A stretch of 64,000 nucleotides of DNA from Tubulanus polymorphus (lineage: Eukaryota; Nemertea; Palaeonemertea; Tubulaniformes; Tubulanidae). Under the pieces are notes generated by a model. The model saw only the letters and a list, made by a program, of their open reading frames with translations, was not told the origin of the DNA and did not search any database. Of this stretch, positions 19,862-29,960 are shown piece by piece. Positions within the stretch are counted from its first letter, which is position 1; the number at the start of each line of letters is the position of its first letter. The translations under genes and the position numbers were made by a program. The stretch lies in contig NC_134028.1 in assembly GCF_964204645.1 (NCBI RefSeq), positions 14,251,263-14,315,262 on the forward strand, given 5' to 3'.

Positions 19862-20083
19862 TTATATAAGAGGAATATATTTTAGTTTTTCCAAATAATC
19901 AATAGTTAAATTAGATAAAGTAACTGCTAATGTTAATTTTAAAATATCATTGATATCAAATCTATCAACATTAACACTTCCCATTTTAAATACTTTTTTT
20001 AATGCCATTGTATAACCAACAGTTCCAACTGGTAGTAAGGCACCATTATATAATCCATTTATTATCCACTTATTATCACTCAT
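19862..20083 (-). CDS. Small membrane protein, 73 aa (fragment C)
   Basis: Intact frame, about 90% identical by eye to 6071-6292 (NGLYNGALLPVGTVGYTMAL). It differs mainly by substitutions including two prolines. Inside a dead fragment it is probably only accidentally open. Confidence 0.75.
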   Translation of the reverse strand: MSDNKWIINGLYNGALLPVGTVGYTMALKKVFKMGSVNVDRFDINDILKLTLAVTLSNLTIDYLEKLKYIPLI

Positions 20084-20093
20084 TTATTAATCA

Positions 20094-20190
20094 AAACAAT
20101 TACCATCTTCAAAATATTTAGTTAACTTAGTTATAACTATTTCAACATTTATTTCATTACTTCTTTTATGATTATCATATATTTTGGATA
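20094..20190 (-). pseudogene. 113-aa gene, 3' part
   Basis: C-terminal third of the 5729-6070 homologue. It is separated from its 5' part (26689-26919) by about 6.5 kb of inserted DNA. Confidence 0.75.
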
Positions 20191-20193
20191 ATT

Positions 20194-20223
20194 AGGGTTT
20201 TCTGTTGCTTCACAGAAAACCCT
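20194..20223. repeat. Hairpin AGGGTTTTCTGT / ACAGAAAACCCT
   Basis: Near-perfect stem with a small loop at the left insertion breakpoint. Its stem matches the hairpin at 19418-19446, and its right arm matches 26653-26663. Confidence 0.65.
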
Positions 20224-21023
20224 ATTGAAATTTGCGTGATTATTATTTTTTTCCCTTTTCCACATAGTTTTTGTTAAAAGTGTAAAGGCTTCCTTACCTT
20301 ACCGCTGTCGCCGATACAATCCGTATGATATCCTTCAGCTCACTTCAATCTCCAGATACTTCATGGGAATTTTGATAAATCCATGTTATAAAGGCACTGT
20401 CGAGCCGTAAACATCGGAAATTTGGCCCTGTTCAATTAGTAGCCATGTTGTGATTTCTTTCCGAAATTTCTCTCTTCTTTATGAGGAAGAGCTATCGAAT
20501 TATTCCCTCTCTTCTCCACAATAAATTTCAAAGTCAATTTTATGAATTTATTGCTGAGCGGGTCCGAGTCCAAGAGTTTACGAGTCCGGCGTTCGCGTAT
20601 CTGACAGGTTTACGGGCATTTGTTTGTTACCACTTTAATATTTTTGATTTCTTGTTATTCCGGTTATTTCATTTAAGTATATTGCTGATCAGTTCATGTA
20701 ACCAAAAGCGTCAATAAACAGATTTTGAATTGATCAAGTTTAAATCAAGGTCGTTGAGTCACAGAGGGCTACTAGAATTACGTTCGTCTCAGAGAGAGAG
20801 AAAACAAACGACAGAAAAGTATCAGGTGATTATCGATAGCCTACTACGGTACACACAGTTACAAACAGTTAGGCCTGTGCCGGTTGGTGCGTACTGGGAA
20901 TAAATATACTGGTTGGTCAGTTGGTTCGGTTGTGAAGTGTGGAAGCTAAGAAAGCCTACCGCAGTACGGGTATTTATTTGTCTATAGGCCTATTATATAG
21001 TAGCCAATACCAGTAAGTACGTA
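20224..21023. other. Inserted non-Polinton DNA, no recognised gene
   Basis: Non-AT-rich sequence with only short open frames. Nothing nameable was found. Confidence 0.45.
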
Positions 21024-21450
21024 GTTGTTACTCGTACGTGACTGTATGGTGATCTCCACAGGTTAACCGTACGTGAGTTCCCTACTAACGCCGTACGTGA
21101 GTTCCTCTAAAGCCAATACGGTAAAAGTGCAGCTCCGCACCTCTCCGCGTAAACGGTTCAATCAATCACGTTAAATATCATTGTTTCAGATTCAAAATGT
21201 CATCAGCAATTCAATACGTTGCCATTGGTTAATTTTAAGATATCTTCACTAGAGAGAGTAGAACGATTTTAGCCAGGATTCTGTCATTCAGCAGATTGCG
21301 TCAATCACGAGAGGTGCGGATCTGCACTTTTACCGCCAATTACCATTTTTCAAGTACGAAGTTGTTACCCGTACGTGCCAGTGACTGTACGGTGATATCC
21401 ACAGGTTAACCGTACGTGAGTTCCCTAAAAAGGCCGTAAGTGAGTTCCTA
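21024..21450. repeat. Direct repeat pair around a MITE
   Basis: A block with CCACAGGTTAACCGTACGTG and GAGTTCCCTA occurs at about 21024-21104 and again at about 21355-21450. An inverted, diverged piece lies at 21640-21690. The MITE at 21120-21334 sits between the two direct copies. Confidence 0.6.
21120..21334. repeat. Small MITE-like element, 215 bp
   Basis: Ends form imperfect inverted repeats: GGTAAAAGTGCAGCTCCGCA versus TGCGGATCTGCACTTTTACC. Flanks GCCAATAC and GCCAATTA agree at 6 of 8 positions, consistent with a decayed 8-bp duplication as made by hAT elements. No coding capacity. Confidence 0.5.
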
Positions 21451-21545
21451 TAATCTGCAAACGTGCAGGCGTGAAAGAATAGAGTTTGGGTTAGGTGAGG
21501 CTAGGCTATTTGTAAATCAAATTTCATCCACCCTGCAGTTACGTT

Positions 21546-21612
21546 CTGTGGCACAGTGGGTAAATCACTGGACTGCAACTGGATTTTTTTTTCGTTTGGT
21601 TTCGAATCCCAA
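21546..21612 (+). repeat. tRNA-derived SINE-like unit
   Basis: GTGGCACAGTGGGTAAATC (A-box-like), a loop around GGACTGCAACTGG, and TTTCGAATCC (B-box-like). A T-run disrupts the variable arm, so it is not a functional tRNA. Confidence 0.45.
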
Positions 21613-22879
21613 TATTGAAAGTCTGAGCGTCAACGTACTCACATACGGCTAACCTGTAGAAATCACCGTACAGTCACGTACAGGTATCAACAGTGTTTTA
21701 AGTACCGGGTATTAAGTGAGTACGACAAGCCTACCGTGCCTATGTACTACAAACACAACTTTTTCCCTCTCGTCGGCGGTCATCCTCCTACAATGATGTT
21801 ACTATAACTGGTGCAATTATAACATGGATATGATTTGGCCAGGACTAGCCTAAAGTCTAATTCAGTCTATGTACTAATTCACTCGATAGGCCTATTTTTA
21901 AAACAGGAATATTCATTTATTACGTACGCATAAAATTTGATTATTTCAACCCCCCTCCCTCTGTACGCAAAATCTGCCATTTTTTCATGTACATTAAGCA
22001 TTACAGTACGTAATTGCCCTGACCCCTCCCCCTCCCCTAATGCGTACGTAATAAATGAATGATCCCACAATACAGTGAAGTATTCACACGCAGAAAGGCT
22101 AATTGATTTGAGCCATGCGATTAAATTTGGCCAGGCCTTCTCTGACCTGCTGACATTAATAGTCAATGTGGTCACGGCTTGTATACCAGAAATCATTGTA
22201 GGCCTGTACATTTTGCTGTTCGTAGGTTTGGTATACCGATTTCTCCATTCTTGACTGATAAGTGTACGGTAGAGCTGTACGCATTATACAATTGTTCCAA
22301 TTGGAATAGGGCCTATTGATTGGGCTTATTATTTCCTGCTTTAGAATACTGAAATAAACCTAATGTTCATTCAAATATCCAACATCGGTGAAAGTTTGAT
22401 TACTGTATACATGTACTGTAGGTTTTCATGTTGTATGAATATTTTGCAGTTCAAATGGGTATGATGCTGATTCCAATGTCAAACGCATGAAGTTAGATGG
22501 TCAAGGACCGTCAACACCAAGATATCTCTCTTCGACCGATGTTGTACCATAGAAGATCTGATTCTTTTAACTCAAGGAATGTGATTCAACACGATCGACA
22601 TAACACTGGAATAGGTTTGCAGTAACTAACGGTTCATTTCATTTAGTCCTATGTACTTTTTAGCCAATTTGGATTTGATTGTAATTGAAACTCTGGAACT
22701 GGTAACAAAAGACAAGTTGAAAAAACACAAGTTATGCTTGATTCTCATGTTCAAATTTAATTCAAATTTATTTTATTACATCATATTTACAAAGCATATC
22801 ATTGGTTCATACAGTAATAAAAATTAGGGCAGAACAAATATTATTACAGAAACTCCAAAAAGGCAATGAATTTCTATAA
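21613..22879. other. No recognised gene
   Basis: Contains TACGTACG-type palindromes and many TAGGCCT motifs, but no persuasive open frame or named repeat. Confidence 0.4.
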
Positions 22880-23430
22880 CTAAATGAACATTATTTTTAG
22901 CCCACTTATTGCGTTCACTTTTCGTCCGTTGTCCATCCGTCATCAGAAATCAGTTATTTTAGGAAGTTTTGAAGACGCTTCAATGTAATGTCTTGATATT
23001 TGGGTTACACATGTATCTACCCTAGACACATCTTCAGCCCAAAAACTGGCTGTCAGAATCAAGATGGCCGACTGGCAGCCATTGTTATTCGCCAAAATCA
23101 ACACTTTTTACACATTTTTGAACTTTTTGAGGGAAATTTTGAAGATGCTTTGATCAATTACCATGATCTTTCGGATATATGTGAATGCCCCCTGGGCCCA
23201 TCAGCATAACAAAAATTGGGATACGGACTCAAGATGGCCGTCCTATGACCTTTTTTAGTGTCCAAAAATGTCAATTTTGGCCCGAATTCTGAGTTTGCCA
23301 TTTCTCATTGCAGTTTGTGATGGGTATTCTTTGAAAAGGGATGTTTTATACCTTTGATACCTGAATTGTTAGATTGTTGAGCATTTGGAACCACTTCCCA
23401 AGTGGGCATGGTGTCCCTGGACCCCTAGTT
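22880..23430. repeat. Dispersed-repeat-like block
   Basis: Contains AAGATGGCCG twice and a duplicated motif TTTTGAAGA(C/T)GCTT at about 22967 and 23139. It ends near GGTGTCCCTGGACCCCTAG. Such blocks are common in marine invertebrate genomes by recollection. Not assigned to a family. Confidence 0.35.
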
Positions 23431-23948
23431 CTAATAACTCAGATCAAGAGTGACTCTCCCGTTTATTAGGAAACACACGCAACTTGTGGAATAGGTTTGA
23501 TTTACACACATGTTGCAGGTATCAATTGTTTATCACTATAGAATTTGTAATCCATAAAAGCCAAATCAACATCAGCCGGAAACCCAGACCAAATCAATTC
23601 ATAATTTATTGATTGAATCTACACTACAATATATGTATTTATTCAAATATTTCAATAAAAACATTAACTTCTTAAATCTATTCTAAATCATAATACGTTC
23701 TTATCTGTGAATTCGATCAATCTATCGGCTCAGCATGTGCTTAAGATGAGTTCTTAATAGGACAGATCCATTTTTAAGGATGGTGATAATACAGTATCAT
23801 GATGTTTGAATGCCAAAATAAATGCCTGGTCAAATATATTAATATTTGTGATTGTACGTCCGCGTATGTTCTGTTTCAAAGCTGAATCATATTTGACGTT
23901 TACACAGTGGTTGCATATTAGGTTCGAATCTGTCAATGCTTTTTATTC

Positions 23949-26592
23949 CGGTTCCTGAAAAAAAGCTGAAACACTGAAACGCTGAATCGCTGAAATAAAA
24001 ACGCTGAAATTTCAGGGAATTTCCGAAAAACGCCGAAATTTCAGGGAATTCCCGAAAAACGCTGAAATCGTGCTAGGTACCGACAATACACGTTTTGAAA
24101 TAATTTCCGGGCCGGTATCCGCTGCCGAGTCCTGAACCGTCTTTTAGTCTCCACCTTCGGTTACAGAGACATGCATGGGCAGTATGTGTGGAGTATACTT
24201 CTAGAGGGCCACTTGTTGAACAAATTAATTCGCTTGAAATCCGGATTTTTAATACAGGCAGCATGATGAGGAAAACCCATTCACAAACCGTGCAAGCCAA
24301 CTTAAACACTATGCTCAATATTCCAAGAATATGGTTTACTTCTATCGTTCATGTTTAAAACAGGATTATAAGCAACTTTTCTTTTGTCAACACGTTGATG
24401 GGCGACGGACTATGGTATTCTCTGAAGGAGGTAAATTAAATTTGACAGCTAGTTATATAAATGATGCAGCTTTTGGACAAAAGGGATCTAACTAAATTTC
24501 TTTTTAATTCACCGTGGAATGGAATGGATTGACGCCAATGACATGCAGTAGGCCCCTACTTATAGGTCATACTAATTAGCGTCAACCAATTAATCTAAAT
24601 CGGGCAAACCATTCAACAACTGTAATTTATTTGCTGTGTTGTGATAATAATAGGTTTTTTTTTTTTTAAATGACATACCAACTGTTAGAAAAATGTACCG
24701 ATTCTTATTTTTAGACTACTACGGTATCTATAAAAGTTAAAGTCATAGATAAAGTTGATTTGCTCAGCTGGACACACTTCTTGTCAAGTACATCATCTCA
24801 AGTATTGGGTGTTTTGTAAGTTTGATTTCAGTATTTATTTACTAAGTGCTGTTCCCTCGGACCTCAGTGCTTTCAAACTAGGCCCACCCCATAGGCTATA
24901 TCTCCAGAGTGTGTTAGCCACTATTCTTTTATTTCCTACTTAAAATGCACATTTTTTCTATTTTTAGACTCGGGCTAAGAATGTGCAAATTTGAGATACT
25001 GAGAAATCAGATGGCACTAGTTAACTTGAACTGCGAAATTTGCAGCAGGATAGCTGAACGACACAACTTTTAAAAACAAAATGGCTATTCGAATGCTATT
25101 TCAGTAATAACTTGATTCAACCAGAGAGAAATAAGTCAATTGGGGATGTACAGTACACCCACTTTACTTCCCCGTTTTCCTGGTACCAAATTTTTTATCT
25201 TAAGCTAAGCAATATTCTAAGGTATGCTAGTGAATTTCATTAGAATATAAAGCAATGGAACCAGAATTCAAGCCCGAGTTAAGCGAACTATTGATTCTGA
25301 TATAATGTAAGAACTGATTTCTTTTGTGTATTCTTGTAGAATGTGTTAAGTATTATTTTAAGCTGTTAAATAATATATTTAGACAAACGTCAAATTATTG
25401 GATCTTTCTTGTTGACTCGTTTAATTTTGTGAGTTTAGAGTTCCAGTCAATCCACAATGTGCAGTGCCTAGCCTTCATCTAGTACTAAAGCCAAGCCTGT
25501 GTATGGGAAAACGTTGTTCGACTCTCATAAGCCAGACAAATAAAAACTTGCAATACATTGCAGATAGTAGTCTCCAGCAAGTAGACAGAGAAAGTAAACC
25601 AGGTTTTACCCCGTACCCTACCCGGCATCTTCACCTGTCAAGGGATTCGAACCCACTACACTAAAGCTGTTCTCCGAACCGCTTGACCTCGAGTCGTTAC
25701 TAGCCGACCAGAATCAGGTCGGGCCAATCACAGCGCTTGTTACAAACGACATTTGGCATCTATGGAATTTCCCGGTAAATGGACCAATCAGCGAACACGT
25801 AGCGAAAACGGAAGTATTGTCGCGTGTTGATATATGACGTCATTCGCTAAAACGCCGGTAATGAAATCGCGCGTCGTGAGGCCAGGGGGCAGGTGGAAGC
25901 GAGTTTGGGAGCGATACTGGTCTCCTGGCAAGCGAGGATGCCTACCCGGGAACGAAAGACACTCCAAGACTCCTTCCTTGAAGAGATTGTAGAAATATGG
26001 AACCCAATCGTAGTAATGCTAAGTACAGTATACTATGACGGTTGAACCTTTATTCACACCAAAATAGAATCAAAGTAGTCATAAGTTCCATGATAGCACT
26101 TAATTTGGGTTATCAGGTTCAGCCTTACTAGCTGTACTTTCATTCAGCTACTACTTTTGTATGAGACTTGGCAATGATAAGTTGGAAGAAATCACCAAAT
26201 ATAAGAAAAAATATTGAGAATTAATATTACTGTAATTAAGAATTTATTCAAATGAAGTGATAATTTCATTGTTAGATCGTACCGGTATATGCATAAAACA
26301 AAAAACACATCTAACAATCCACGCAATCGATCAAGTCGAACATGACGACGACCTCAAGGCATGTCTCTGTAACCGAAGGTAGAGTCTAAAAGACGGTTCA
26401 GGACTCGGCAGCGGACACCGGCCCGGAAAGAATTTCAAAACGTGTATTGTCGGTACCTAGCACGATTTCAGCGTTTTTCGGGAATTCCCTGAAATTTCGG
26501 CGTTTTTCGGAAATTCCCTGAAATTTCAGCGTTTTTATTTCAGCGTTTCAGCTTTTCAGTGTTTCAGCTTTTTCAGCGAAGTTCAGGAACCG
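23949..26592. mobile_element. Mutator-like non-autonomous element, 2.64 kb
   Basis: Long inverted ends of about 225 bp (23949-24176 and 26361-26592) start CGGTTCCTGAA and contain repeated GAAATTTCAGGGAATT units. Both flanks are TTTTTATTC (23940-23948 and 26593-26601), a perfect 9-bp duplication. A 9-bp duplication with long TIRs is typical of Mutator-like elements. No transposase frame was found inside, only short frames and a SINE-like unit. Confidence 0.8.
25628..25695 (-). repeat. tRNA-derived SINE-like unit
   Basis: Minus strand: GGTCAAGCGGTTCGGAGAAC (Leu/Ser-type D-arm) and GTGGGTTCGAATCCC (B box). It lies within the Mutator-like element. Confidence 0.5.
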
Positions 26593-26688
26593 TTTTTATT
26601 CTATGTATCGATATTTCAATTTACTACAATTCCCATCATTCTAAATGGCTTTACAGAAAACCCGTCATCGCTGCTTTGCAGCTATATT

Positions 26689-26919
26689 TAATTTTTAATA
26701 TCATCGATAATTCCATCTTCTTTTAATTCATAATATTCTAAAGATGTTTTAATTAAATCAATTACTTTTTCTATATTATAATTTTCTTTATTAATCATTG
26801 ATGCATTGATGATTGCAATGATTTACATTTTTATATCAGAAATTTAGTTTAATCCTCATTTCTTTACCATGTTTAAAATAAAACCCAAAACATATACTCG
26901 GCCCCACAGTTTTATTCAT
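26689..26919 (-). pseudogene. 113-aa gene, 5' part
   Basis: Starts at the conserved ATG (26919) with the MN-TVGP-ICFGF-F type opening. It contains a duplication/frameshift near 26800-26830 and is cut at about 26689 by the insertion. Confidence 0.75.
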
Positions 26920-26935
26920 TTATATAGTGAAAAAA

Positions 26936-27693
26936 TTACTCTTTACATCATATAACTAATTCATAAATTACAGGAAAGTTATTCAAATCAATTAAATATC
27001 CATTATGATTTCTTACTTCTAATTTGAAATTATTAAATCGTGAAATACAAGGCTTAAAATCACATTCTGTTAAATTATAATTTATTCGCATTCCAAATTT
27101 TTTAACATTCTTCAATGGTAAAATATTTAATATACTAGAATTACAAGTTATATCTTTAGTTGCTTCGAATGTCTTTGTAGGATCAATTAAATTGCAATAA
27201 GTATAAAAATGCGTGTAAGTTATTATGTTTGGTGTAGCATCAATATTTGTAAAAGATCTATCTGGAGGAATTCCTAACAGTTTAGCTATAGGTTTTTTTA
27301 CCGTAAATTTATGTTTTTCACTATTAGACAACCTTATCTTTATTCTATCAGAACTCTCACTTTTTAAAATCTAATACTAAACCCGGAATTACTACCTAAC
27401 TTGTGCCTGGCTTTTCTATTAATTTCTTGCGATAATGTATCTAAATTATATAACCCCAGTTTTAAATATATATAGGGCCATTCATCTTTATCTTTATTAA
27501 AAATTAAATAGGCTCTATGTTCAATAGATTTACCCGATATATTATAAAAAGAATTACATAAACTTACATTTACTCATTTTAAATCAACACAATTTTTAAA
27601 TTCTCTATCTAATTGTACTAGTAAATTATGTGATTTATAATTTGTAAGTCTTCTTGAATCAACAAATATTCTATATTCTTTTAATTCTACCAT
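26936..27693 (-). pseudogene. Candidate penton protein (fragment C), broken
   Basis: Homologue of 49138-49893. The N-terminal half is preserved with minor damage. A frame change near 27360 separates it from the C-terminal frame (27331-26948), and a stop lies near the end. It groups with copy A by eye: both have HKF-VKKPIAKLLG where copy B has a different residue pattern. Confidence 0.7.
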
Positions 27694-27705
27694 TTATTTT
27701 ACATA

Positions 27706-28048
27706 TTTAATTCGAAATCTATTTCATGGCGTCCTTTTTCATTCTTACCCTTATATATAAATTAGAAATCACCAGAACATAATTCTTCTAAATCATCTCT
27801 TGATAATCTATGAAATCTATCTGGTAAATATGTTCTGAATTTATATTTATTTCCTTTCAATCCTTCATATTCTAAGTGAATAACTAATTTATCCCCATAT
27901 TTGTTAGTACTGTATCCATATTAGTAATTAAATATTTCATATGAATTGTTGGTTCATTTAACTTCTTAAATTTATAATCAACTGATTTGACATTTGTAGT
28001 ATCTTTAATTCTGTTTAAGAATTCGCTGTGTATTTGTTTGCTCTCCAT
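27706..28048 (-). pseudogene. OB-like gene (fragment C), broken
   Basis: Homologue of 49911-50264. The start (28048) is present; frameshifts near 27920 and 27755 break the frame, and the original stop is lost. Confidence 0.7.
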
Positions 28049-28074
28049 TTTAATAACATATTTTTTTATTATAA

Positions 28075-28232
28075 TTGATTTTAGAAGTTATTCATATTCA
28101 TATATATTAATATTCATAATATTATAAGAGTAATAGGGAATAAGTTGTTCTAGATTAAAGGTTGAGAGGGCGAGTGAGTAAAGAATGCAAAATAAATTCG
28201 AGTGTACGAGAATTTTTTTTTCATTTTTTACT
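28075..28232 (-). repeat. Partial TIR of Polinton fragment C
   Basis: Contains the family terminus AGTAATAGGGA, then a foldback interior with GGGCGAGTGAGTAAA and AAATAAATTCGAG, matching the copy B left end (36600-36770) rather than copy A. The outer arm stops at about 28232, where host coding sequence begins. Confidence 0.7.
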
Positions 28233-29960
28233 ACTGTCTGTGAAAATTGTGGTCAAACAAGTAAAATGGAAAAATCAACCCTGTAAAAGACAGATGCCGA
28301 TATTAAACATCCTTCTTAGTGCGGCGATACTTTTTACAGGGGCAATGCCTACTAAAACCCTCAGACTTTTCAGGTAAGCCCTACTTAGAAGATAGAAAAT
28401 AAAGTTAATTGTTTACTTGTAGCCCTCTTGAGTTAGACTGGATTGTAGCTGATAGCACACTGAATCTTATCAGGATATTAGGAAAGTTCGTTTTGATTAG
28501 CCTTTAGACCATTGGAATGTAATTAAGTATTCAAAATGTTTCGGACTTTTGTACAATGTACATTTTCAGCTTTCTCAACATTGAATGTTTATCGATCAGG
28601 ACGGTTTTTACACATCAATCAACATACCTCTATGATGTAATTACCAATGTGTGGAAACGGTCAAAAGAGATGCTTTTTGAAAGTATTCAAGGTAAACGTC
28701 TTATACTCGGTGGTGACGCGCGATGTGATTATATGGGCCATAGCGCTAAATTCGGGAGTCACAGTCTAATGGACCTTGAAAAAAAATAAAATACTGTCAA
28801 TGAATCTCGTACAGGTAATTTCATCTAATGATGCCTTAGGTTTTCCTTTAAAGGAAAAAAAAACATACGTAACTGTTCACATTTTCAGTCAAATGAAACC
28901 AAGAGCAGCTATCATATGGAGCTGGAGGGACTCAAACGGTGTCGTCAAAATGTGGATGAGTGTGAAATCAAGGGCTTCTATTAGAATTCATTTCAAATAA
29001 TTTATTTACAGATATGGAGTGTTATGTGGATTTGGTTGACATCATCACTAAACCCTCCTTTGTGAAGGATATTGTAAAAATGTCGGCATATGGGCAAAGG
29101 AGTGGGGTTGAATGTTTTCACAGCCTGGTCAACCATTTCGCCCCCAAAATGTACATGTTTTCCTACTTGGGGATGCAAAGCAGGTGAATTTTTAAGTACT
29201 AGTATTTATACGTATTTTGGTCGTATCAAACTTGATAGATATTTTCAAGACTTAGATAATTCAGTAATTTTTGTTTTTACAGAATACTTTTGGCTGTAAT
29301 GCATTACAATGAGAATGCCGGAAGACCACAGGCCGCTACAAAAGGGGGAATACGGCAATTTACTGTAGCTTACCCAAGAGGCTAGGGTGGAGGACATACT
29401 CTGAGGAAAGTCCTTGTAAAGGCAACTAATCTTAAGTTAAAAACTTTTTCATTTCTGTGAAGTATTTTAACAACCTCCATGTAGGTTTACCTGCTAATTG
29501 ACGTTAAATATATCTTCCATTTTCTATGTAGCTGTAATGTAAGAGGTATTTTTTCTTTAAAATTCATTCGGTGTGTAATCCTTCTTTATGTGTATAACCT
29601 ATACTTTCCACATCTGCATCACATATTTGTAATAAAACTTTCTACTTTTCATTCCCTGTGTATTTGGTCTATGCCGTCTCTGTTATTTTGTACGAGCACT
29701 TGCTTTCAGTTTCATTACACAAAATAAACTGTGGTCCAATCCATTTGTGACCAATTTTTGATCATCTAAGATTTTATCTCATTATTCTAGGGTATGCTGA
29801 TGAATGTTGTAATGAGCTTCTTGAGCTAGTTGAAGCAAGGCTGCCAAACAACTTGACTCTTCCTGATGTACCCCCTCCTCTATCTAGATCGTGGGAACGA
29901 CCAGACAAAGCTGATGTCATCAGGGAATTTTTCTCGAGATTCCCACAAAATCAAAATTGA
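28233..29960 (+). pseudogene. Decayed multi-exon conserved invertebrate gene (transposase-like)
   Basis: Exons inferred from splice sites and conserved motifs: 28233-28373, 28570-28814 (LILGGDARCD, GHSAKFGSHSLMDLE), 28889 to about 28978 (SNETKSSYHMELEGLKRC), 29012-29183 (SGVECFHSLVNHFAPK), 29283-29388 (ILLAVMHYNENAGRPQA) and 29791-29960. These motifs belong to an uncharacterised family widespread in invertebrates and fish, possibly transposase-derived. Breaks: frameshifts near 28262 and 28783, a stop at the end of the fifth exon, and no exon for the central region between the third and fourth. The 5' end abuts the Polinton terminus. Confidence 0.7.

Larger units (their letters stand above)
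20191..26688. mobile_element. 6.5-kb insertion splitting Polinton fragment C
   Basis: Polinton sequence stops at about 20190 and resumes at about 26689 in the same gene. The insertion begins near a hairpin (20194-20223, AGGGTTTTCTGT stem), and ACAGAAAACCC, the inverted match of its start, lies near the right edge (26653-26663). No clear target duplication was seen. Whether this is one transposon or several nested events is open. Confidence 0.45.
19447..28232 (-). mobile_element. Polinton fragment C, split by insertion
   Basis: From the right: a partial TIR (28075-28232), then on the minus strand the OB-like gene, penton and the first part of the 113-aa gene, an interruption (20191-26688), then the rest of the 113-aa gene, the 73-aa gene and most of the 140-aa gene. 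The order equals copies A and B, but polB is absent: the TIR joins the OB-like gene directly. All but the 73-aa gene are damaged. Confidence 0.82.

Noticed and set aside
19060-25695. Functional tRNA genes at 19060, 21546 and 25628
   Set aside because: A- and B-box-like sequences are present but acceptor and anticodon stems do not pair properly; called SINE-like.
26653-26663. Right terminus of a single 6.5-kb transposon
   Set aside because: The half-stem matches the left hairpin inverted, but about 25 more non-Polinton bases follow and no target duplication is visible. Kept only as a finding.
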